From the NCBI GenBank assembly GCA_015499995.1, contig JADNRV010000701.1:1-16876 (forward strand): 16,876 bases of DNA. The letters are read 5' to 3'. The DNA comes from Flammula alnicola. Lineage: Eukaryota; Basidiomycota; Agaricomycetes; Agaricales; Strophariaceae. The position numbers and the translations under genes were made by a program. Each line of letters starts with the position of its first letter. Position 1 is the stretch's first letter. Shown here piece by piece: positions 10,301-16,876 of this stretch. A model generated the notes under the pieces. The model did not search any database. It was not told where the DNA came from and saw nothing but the letters and a program-made list of their open reading frames with translations.

Positions 10301-11073
10301 GCGCCTGTGTCCGCGACAGACACGCCGCCATATTCGCGTTCACGTCGTACCTCCCTAGTGAGCGAGGAGCCTCCAAAGCGTAGCACGAGTGATTCGGTCC
10401 TTTTCCAGGCTCCTCAAAGGTGGTTTGACTCTCTGTTGACCCACGTCCAATGATGCTCATTCACATGGGAAAATCTAGGGTGAACCCGCGAATAAATCGT
10501 ATGGATGACACGCGTGTTATACGGGTTCTGCAAAGTATAGCACAGCGTGTTACCGATGAGGCACAGTCACAATTCGTGTCCTCAGCCCCTCCTCAGCAAG
10601 GCGAACTTCAGACCTTGTTAAACAAAAACATGTCCTTGAGCAGACTGTGGATGCCTACGATAAGGCAATCTCTGGTCAAGGACATATGGACTCTCGTCGG
10701 TTGGCCGTCGCAGCCCAGCACGTCGTCCTTCAAGCCGCTCAAACAGTCATGGCAGACCGTACCGTTGCCAATGGTGGTGTTCCTACACCTCAGACAGAGA
10801 CGGTGGCCTTCCAGAGCGTGTCGGTCAGCGAATTGACGGACAAGACACAGGATGCGATTGCTATGGCTGTCAAAATGAATGGAACGGCGTCGAACGAGGT
10901 TGATATCATTGTCACCGCCACGTCGATTCTCAAATCCCAAACACCCATGATGGATACCCCTCCCACCGTTCTTCTCCTCCATCACGCACCAAGCCTCGAT
11001 CGTTGCCGTACCTTCTCGGCTAGCGTCCACATTCCCACCATCTAACCTATCTCCATTGCCTGAATATACTTAG
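7332..11073 (+). CDS. Pro/Ser-rich protein with conserved core and Ig-like segment, function unknown
   Basis: Exons: 7332-8017, 8069-9267, 9324-9423, 9493-9628, 9704-9748, 9815-10167, 10247-10419 and 10479-11073, about 1096 residues once frame slips are allowed. An in-frame second ATG at 7341 has the better context. Residues 1 to about 600 are disordered Pro/Ser-rich sequence, with one short helix (IAITAIDAGDAFENC) after the first splice, then an acidic DSDEDDDSDSDDS run. The conserved-looking core follows (MDKIFFGFLNKLC; TLMAKKMQRLDESPDFRPF; HYLWHQQYILRFN; GQWEFRPF; SVAYRGLRWSWKPHVW). Then LPLWLSWKNGELSGVPPPEA...HTFNITVAP has the spacing of He_PIG-type Ig-like domains, and a Ser/Pro tail ends NLSPLPEYT at 11073. 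There is no signal peptide or membrane segment, so a cytosolic or nuclear role is likely. One-base corrections are needed near 9183 (or a 52 nt intron at 9088-9139), 9588, 9874, 9889, 9954-9957, 10620, 10962 and 11008. I do not recognise a named homologue. Confidence 0.75.
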
Positions 11074-11313
11074 GATATGCTCACATCGGACTCTTAACAT
11101 TTTCCCTACTCTAACACCATCACTATCCATTAGCTTCTTGTAACATGGGTTAAATGACAAACGGCCTTCTTAAGATGGCCTTGGACATTTTTTCTTTTCT
11201 CCTTTTTTTTTTGGTTGTTTCATAGACTGGACTCATTGACCTGTCAATGGCTTTCTCTCCTCGAGTTTTTGGTATGTCGGGATCTCACAAAGGGTAGTAG
11301 GTTTTTTGTAATA
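11074..11313. other. Convergent intergenic region
   Basis: This 240 bp gap lies between the stops of two converging genes and should hold both 3' UTRs and their poly(A) signals. It is T-rich on the plus strand (a run of T at 11203-11212). No canonical AATAAA was seen. Confidence 0.5.
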
Positions 11314-14300
11314 TCATTGGTCATTTAAAAAGTGTGTCACACATTTCACATGAAAGTGCCTGGGGAGCGTTCGAGAAGGTGCATGCAAGGCAAGGCTTCT
11401 CCGCAATGGGGAGGGACGATGATGGCGGTGGTTCGGGTGAACTTGACCAAGAAGAGTCACATTACCTAATAGCGTACCTCCGAAGCCTAATCCTTCCTCC
11501 CGACGCCTTTTACTTAGAGGCCCTTCTTCGGAATCGGAATCATGAATCTCATGAATCTCTTCTGCTTCCCGCAGATAAACGACATCGTTAGCGAGCAATT
11601 GGAGCGAGCCCACTGTTGCTGCATTATCGTCCAGTTCTTGTCCTTGATAAAAGAGGCGTTGACAGATCGTTGGAATAGAAAATTCCTCGTTGGCCTACAT
11701 ATATCTATCATCAGGATTCGCCGTGTTGCATAAAAAAATAAAGCATAAGAAACCAACCATAATCTTGAGGTCTTTCACGGTCGTGGATTTAGTCACAGTG
11801 AATCTTCTCTGTTCGTTGTGATCTTTGTATTGACGCAGGCGTTTGGATTGACGTGCGCCATTAGACCGAGCGTATGTTGCTGGTCTTTGCTGCGAACTCG
11901 ATTTGACACGTTTAGATCCTTCGGGGCGGAGAGGTGAATGACGATATCTGCTGTTTCCCATTCTATTTTCCTTGATGATAAAAGTCGGTACGTAGTGGCA
12001 GTGATGAAAGTCAAAACGTGAGCTAACCTCTTCATACGACAGTCTGCACAAATAGATATGTCATGGACATATCCACCACCATCTTCTTTCGGCCGCTTTG
12101 TTAAAGCAATCAACGGTCCTCCTTCATAGCTTGAAAAGAAATTTAGTTTTATAACATTGGCTGAAGGTCGATCATGTTACCCACAGGGTCTGCAATGTAT
12201 TCCATTGATCTTCTTGGATTATTGTGATGGTCGAATCCAAGTCAGCGGCACAGTTAGGATCGAAGCCAAGCAAGTCGTGCTCGCACAAGAAAGGTGTATT
12301 GTCCACTAAATCAGGTCGCAAGTTGTCACAAGGGTTGTTAAGCCACCGTTCCATTTTTTAATAATTGCGAGGGAAGAACAGCACAAGAAACCATTTCAGG
12401 GCCATTGGCCCATGAATCCAACGATGGCTCATATATGAATTTAAGTCGAGCCTGTAAACATATCAGGTCAATGATAATTTCTTAATAAATGGCGCGTATT
12501 AACCTTCTCGTCCTCGACTCGTTTTCGGGCTTCTCTCTTGTCTTCTTTGGAAATGTGAACTTCGGCATCACATACCGCGCATGTCTCTGTATCACTAGAC
12601 AAAGGCTGCCAGGACGGAAAGAGCTGTTGGAGCAATTCCACTGCCTGATGATTATGAACGGCTGATAGTATGTGTATGAGGGGTCGCGCAACCCACCTCA
12701 ACAGATATCTTTCGGCGGCTTGTCATGTTGAGCGACAAGCCTCCATGCTCACAAGAACATGGCTATCGTAATCAGGAGAGTCTGGTGCTGGATCAGCCTC
12801 AGAAGCGGTATGCATCCGAGGTTTATTCAACTTCCAGTCTTATCGCACAGAAAGTTAGCAGAGCGGAGCAGTCAGAAAAGTACATAAGAGCACCTCGCAA
12901 CCATTTCTTGGAAATCCAATAGCCCAGGTCATCCTCAGGGCAGAGATAAATTTCCTCGAACTTCTTGGCGAGTTTGGGGTGATCGATCTCATATAGCTTC
13001 TCTAATGCCCAAGAGGAGATATGAAGACTGTCGATGTCCACAACATGGAAAGCGGGCAACATACCTTTAAATATAGATGATACGCAATCAACGCAGACAT
13101 CGGCAGGTTTGAGGAGAGGGTCGAACATGCAATTTGTTTCCTTCAAGATCTGATCAACAGTGTGCTGGATATGTACCGTCAATATTCGTTAATGGTGTGA
13201 ATAATTTAAATCGCCAACCAGAGGTATGCGCTTCATATCTTTTGACTTCATGGGGTCGAGGGCTCCGTGTTCACAAAGAATGTCAGATATCGGTATTGTC
13301 GTTGGATCACCATTAGTTGAAACTGAATCGTCGGGAATTTCAGTACTGCCATTTTGTTGCAGAGCGGCCTCTATACAGTGTTCAGACAACCATGCTTCTA
13401 GTGCTTGTCGGCTAACAATGGCAGAGTCCTAGAGAAGGGTTGCTAATCGAGATACGTGGCATGAAGATGTCAACGTACGGTATATTGTGTGACAGCCCAA
13501 TTCAAGTAGATGTGCCTCACTTCACGTCGCAATTCTTGGAAATGTTCCCTAGCTTTCTCAGTCCTAGATACTTCTTCAGGAACATTATCATATCTGTCAT
13601 CGATGGAGCACTTGCCTTGCTTCGTATGTTTCACAGGCTTCGTCATGAGAAACATTGAGGTCACGAACGACCTCCATCGCTCGAGGTGGTGGGTTTGGCG
13701 ATGTAGGGGCAACAGGAAGAACTTGGTTAAAGTCTTTAGTGATACCCTTCTTTGCATAAATTAGCATGTATGCATCTTTGGAAGCGATCAGACTGATGAA
13801 GGGGTATAAGTTAATATATATCCATGGTTAACGTCAGTGGGCTTACTTGGATTTATCTACTGGTTTTGGCGATGCTCCAGTAGAAGACTTCCTCTTAACC
13901 CTTCAGAAGAAGAAAAAATCGATCACAACTCTCGCTTGCCTTCCCTAGAGCAGAGCAGACTTACTCGATAACTTCATCATCGCTGTCATCGATCCTCCTG
14001 CGCTTCCTGGCATTTATACGATTTTTCCGCACCTGCGAAGGGTTTGGTCTTGGGAAATTAGTTTTCCGCCTAACACTTGACAGTGCATTTTGCATACTTT
14101 TCGTCATTCTCATCGTTGTTCTCGTTTGGTGCGTTCGTGGATTTCTTTACTGGGAGCTTGTCACCGAGGGTCTTTATTTCCGTCACCGTCTCGTCATTGA
14201 ACTGAAACCAGGACCCGGTTCTGGTAAACATCATTAACAAGGACAACAAGAGGGAGGTTCTGGAAGGACTGACTCGATATCGTGAACCTGAGCTTCGTAG

Positions 14301-16005
14301 TGCCCGTGATATGCGCTCGCTCCTTTATGAAGCAAAATACCTCGCAATTCGTACAAGTTGTCCGCCCTATCCTTTGTCGTTGCTCTTTCTCGGTCATTTT
14401 TGGACCCCACAAATTTGTTCATATCTAGCACCCGGGGAAAAGAAATAGAATGCTTGGATTTTTTCCGTTCCATGGTGTTAATATCGTATACAAACCGCAG
14501 CAAGGAAAAATGAAGCACAGGCGGAAGTTGCCGTAGTTCCGTGTAGCGAGTGGCATCTTGTAGGGTTTCGCAACGAGAGCAAAAGTATCTACCGTCCGAC
14601 GATGAGTAAGATAAACAAGGGATGGGTCATTACGCGCACTTGTTATCTCCAGAGAGAGTTTCTGGTATCAACGATGCAGCAAGGCGATCCTCCAGCTTGG
14701 AATTACTCTGTAACACAGGAAGTTGGATAATGTGGCAGTGATGGCATTACTAACTTACCTCAAAGCTAATCTCTATCTCGAGAAAATCGGATGCTCTTTC
14801 AGACCGATTTTTACATGCGTAACATATTGTACCATAAACCTGAGTGCCTTGGAACTAGAAAAAAAATAATGAAATGTCTTGTGTTAGAATTACAATACCG
14901 TACTCACTTGATCAGTGATGAGCGTCTTTGTAGAAGCCGAAGATTGCTTCTTGAATTCAGCGTCAAGATGAGACATGAAGAGCTTAGAGAATCTGAAGAT
15001 AGCTTAGCATGTTTTTCAGAGGTTGTAGAGAAGAGCTTACTCCTGAGCATCTTGCTGCTCTGAGGTACGCAGTTGGAGACTTTCAACAAGACTTTTAGGA
15101 TTAAAAACGATTTTATTTCCTTCCTGAAGAGCGGCGAACGTGACTTGCAATTGAAAGATTGGTGATTCCTAGAAGAGTTTGATATGAAAAAAAAGGTCGC
15201 GCAACATCGCCATTTTCATGAATACCTTGTATTTCTCCTCCGTTATGCTATCCGGTGGCTCGCAACTATACACGCCAGAACGAAAGGCCAAATCCCGATA
15301 CCACACCTAAGTAGAAAGCGTAGGCACATTAGCTTGCATCGTTACCGACTTGCTGGTTATCGTACTTGAAGAGAAGCATTTGCATAGCAGGTCGCACCCA
15401 GGTTCTTGAATATCGATTTATTAATCGCCACTGTCCTTATCACAAGAAGAGAGAATGATGACTACCTTCAGCCCTACTGGCAAATCAATTTCACGAGAAT
15501 GCTGCGAGGGATCTCTTCCTAGTTTTGCAGCCTTGAAAAATTCTTCCTGCGCATCGTCTGATACATGTTAACCGCGGAAGAAAGTGCCACAGGTAAAATC
15601 GGGCTGACCTTCATCCTCCCATGCATTTTGTCCCAAGTAATTCAGACAGTTCGGGTTTGTTTTGCATCCTTTTTTTGTGCACGATATTTCGTCGTCATCC
15701 GAGATGATTATTATGTCCTCTGACAGTTCTCCGTTGGCGTTTGAAAGTGGCACAGTAGGTTTGGATGAACTCGTTTCGTTCGTAGAGTATTTGTTTGAGC
15801 AAAAAGCATTATTGTTCTTCCAAGAAAGATTACAGGTAGCCAGCCGATGTTCTAGAGTTATATTTGCCGCGTCGGTTACTTCAGTCCCGACCCATGCCCA
15901 CGGAGACGAGGAAGATGGCCCAGGAAGGGCATCGCGTTTGAGTTGTTCGCCTGCTGAAAGACCTTTCGGTTGCAGAGACGTGGTCCTCTTACGTTTAGGC
16001 GCCAT
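11314..16005 (-). CDS. USP48: USP48-type ubiquitin carboxyl-terminal hydrolase
   Basis: Twenty-two exons run from the ATG at 16005 to the TGA at 11314-11316: 15609-16005, 15466-15557, 15366-15404, 15226-15306, 15041-15168, 14908-14992, 14759-14854, 14640-14707, 14274-14588, 14082-14220, 13965-14032, 13847-13900, 13616-13792, 13479-13563, 13219-13428, 12894-13164, 12697-12838, 12504-12644, 12185-12451, 12028-12129, 11758-11970 and 11314-11694. That is about 1184 residues; human USP48 has 1035. Features in order: the family hallmark NPNCLNYLGQ; catalytic Cys box NLGATCYANASLQ (Cys169); QQDAQEFSKLF; zinc-binding pairs CYAC and CSRC; His box YHGHYE (His425) and WFQFND (Asp443); DUSP-like segments (WISKKWLRDWK; WLNNPCDNLRPDLVDNTPF); and a C-terminal ubiquitin-like domain (RRFTVTKSTTVKDLKIM to LFYQGQELDD) ending near GFGGTLL. 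It should remove ubiquitin in the nucleus. Frame needs single-base corrections near 12753, 12352-12359 (two) and 11923-11926, each confirmed by downstream splice phase. Confidence 0.93.
13564..13615 (-). other. GC-AG intron of the USP48 gene
   Basis: This 52 nt intron has donor AG|GCAAGT, which matches the known strong consensus of GC-AG introns, and acceptor CTAG. It joins the exon ending ETYEAR to the one starting TEKAREHFQEL in phase 2. The nearby GT donor two codons on would be phase 0 and lead straight into a stop, so the GC donor is required. Confidence 0.8.
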
Positions 16006-16295
16006 AAAGCCTAGAGAAAGCTAGAGAAAGTCAGCAAGGAGAGAAATAGGAGAGACAACAGGTGTCAGGAAGGACTTGGAAGTTTAGCTAAAGTGGGCCA
16101 TGATGCATGCTCGCTTCATGATGGCTTTATTTAGGCAAACGCCTCCTCCGTCACCGGTTCACTCCTAACTAGCAACCACATCCACAGGCTCATATATCGT
16201 GTTGATATTTCTACACCCAACTCTCGAGTAAATCCTGGACAAGTTCTGGCCACCTTTTGCTATCATCTGTCCCGTTTGCAAAGGTTTCAAGATAA
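16006..16295. promoter_or_regulatory. Shared divergent promoter region, USP48 / GAA1
   Basis: These 290 bp separate the divergent ATGs of USP48 (minus) and GAA1 (plus), so both promoters must fit here. No clear TATA box is seen next to either gene. Two near copies of CATGATG lie at about 16099 and 16118. Nothing else stands out apart from the 10 bp direct repeat beside the USP48 ATG. Confidence 0.5.
16011..16030. repeat. Perfect 2 x 10 bp tandem repeat
   Basis: CTAGAGAAAG occurs twice in direct succession, 5 bp upstream of the USP48 ATG when read on that gene's strand, so it lies in its 5' UTR (as CTTTCTCTAG twice). It is probably a simple duplication in a pyrimidine-rich leader. Confidence 0.8.
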
Positions 16296-16876
16296 ATGGA
16301 CAATCCTGAAAATTCATTACCACGATGGAAACGAACTCTTTCGAGGCTCAAACAAATAGCCCGCCCATCTGGAGATGTCAATGAGAAGCGCATTCGTAGG
16401 AAAAAGAAACTCGTGGATATTATAATCCGTCGATTGACGGTCATAAAGTAAGTAAGCCCTGCACTTGTTTTGTTGTGATCTGCAAAGCAAATTTAACGCG
16501 CTGTATATTTTTCAACCAGAGTTACTTTATTCCTCGTAGGATACCTGTGGATGCTTGTAATTCCTGCACCTCATATAGGCAGAATTACATACATCGACGA
16601 GAATGCTCTTCAACCTGGGCAGGTACGACTTCTGGAATCATTTCATACTGAAATGAAGCACGATGTTTACGCAACGGCATATCAACCCCAGGTCACTACG
16701 GATTGGAATTGGGGAGATGTTCACGTCGCCGACCTATACTTGACCCGACTCGAACAGGTTCGTGATGGAAACTTCACGAGTGAGCAGTGAGACCATTGCA
16801 AACCGATGATACTTTGAACAAAGCTGAATTTCTACCTAGACGAGCTCAATGGCTATGCGAAGAATTCGGCAAACTA
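16296..16876 (+). CDS. GAA1: GPI transamidase subunit GAA1, 5' part
   Basis: Exons are 16296-16447, 16520-16622, 16692-16786 and 16840 to the window end; introns are 72, 69 and 53 nt and all phases agree. An in-frame TAA directly precedes the ATG (16293-16295), so the start is secure, and its context (A at -3, G at +4) is good. The product starts with a basic cytosolic segment (EKRIRRKKKLVDIIIRRL), then one membrane helix (VTLFLVGYLWMLVIPAP), then the start of the lumenal domain with family residues TYIDENALQPGQ, WNWGDVHVADLYL and TSEQRAQW. In the family, Gaa1/GPAA1 is a multi-span ER protein of the GPI transamidase complex, which attaches GPI anchors to proteins. Only about 128 of the usual 600 or so residues lie in the window. 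Confidence 0.92.

Noticed and set aside
10617..10623. GTTAAAC, a sequence known as a -1 ribosomal slippery site, sits exactly where the frame changes in the correct direction
   Set aside because: Tempting as programmed frameshifting, but six or more other slips of the same kind in the same gene, some in the other direction, need the run-length explanation anyway, and I saw no obvious strong stem-loop after it.
7332..11073. Pseudogene interpretation of the Pro-rich gene
   Set aside because: No premature stop by substitution, splice sites intact, composition coding-like throughout, and the same slips occur in neighbouring housekeeping genes. Kept only as an alternative.
11793..12113. Minus-strand open frame running across the intron at 11971-12027
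   Set aside because: It merges two USP48 exons in a mixed frame; the spliced model gives continuous USP48 similarity (CADCRMKRKIEWETADI).
1..16876. Search for transposons, tRNAs, secondary-metabolite or defence clusters
   Set aside because: No transposase, reverse transcriptase, terminal repeats, tRNA-like folds, or co-directional pathway genes were seen; gene content is housekeeping plus two less-known proteins.

Overview
The window looks like nuclear DNA of a filamentous basidiomycete, most likely a mushroom-forming Agaricomycete. The evidence is the gene density, the 48-79 nt introns that interrupt every gene (GT-AG with one GC-AG), short intergenic gaps, and protein sequences that read as fungal housekeeping families. 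There is no prokaryotic, plasmid, phage, transposon or CRISPR signature, and I saw no tRNA or rRNA gene.

Layout, left to right: (1) 1-948 +, the 3' part of BUD23, an 18S rRNA methyltransferase; (2) 1044-2741 -, complete BCS1, the mitochondrial AAA chaperone of complex III, convergent with BUD23; (3) 3003-4778 +, a J-domain protein with an acidic Tyr/Asp tract, a long charged helix, ankyrin repeats and an Arg/Gly tail, divergent from BCS1; (4) 5408-about 6762 +, LUC7, a U1 snRNP splicing factor; (5) 7332-about 11073 +, a large Pro/Ser-rich protein of unknown function with a conserved folded core and an apparent Ig-like (He_PIG-type) segment; (6) 11314-16005 -, a 22-exon USP48-type ubiquitin protease, convergent with gene 5; (7) 16296 to the end, the 5' part of GAA1, a GPI transamidase subunit, divergent from USP48. 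The genes serve ribosome biogenesis, mitochondrial assembly, splicing, deubiquitination and GPI anchoring. They share no pathway and look like ordinary neighbours, not a cluster.

The most notable structural signal is that the 5' and 3' thirds of the window give clean spliced reading frames, while between about 6.6 and 12.8 kb three genes need around a dozen one-base corrections. Nearly all of these sit in a run of one base, and most look like a run one base too short. This is best read as sequence error, with gene decay as the alternative. The exon models given here restore frame by assuming those slips, and each slip is located in the findings. All family assignments come from reading the sequence; no search was run.
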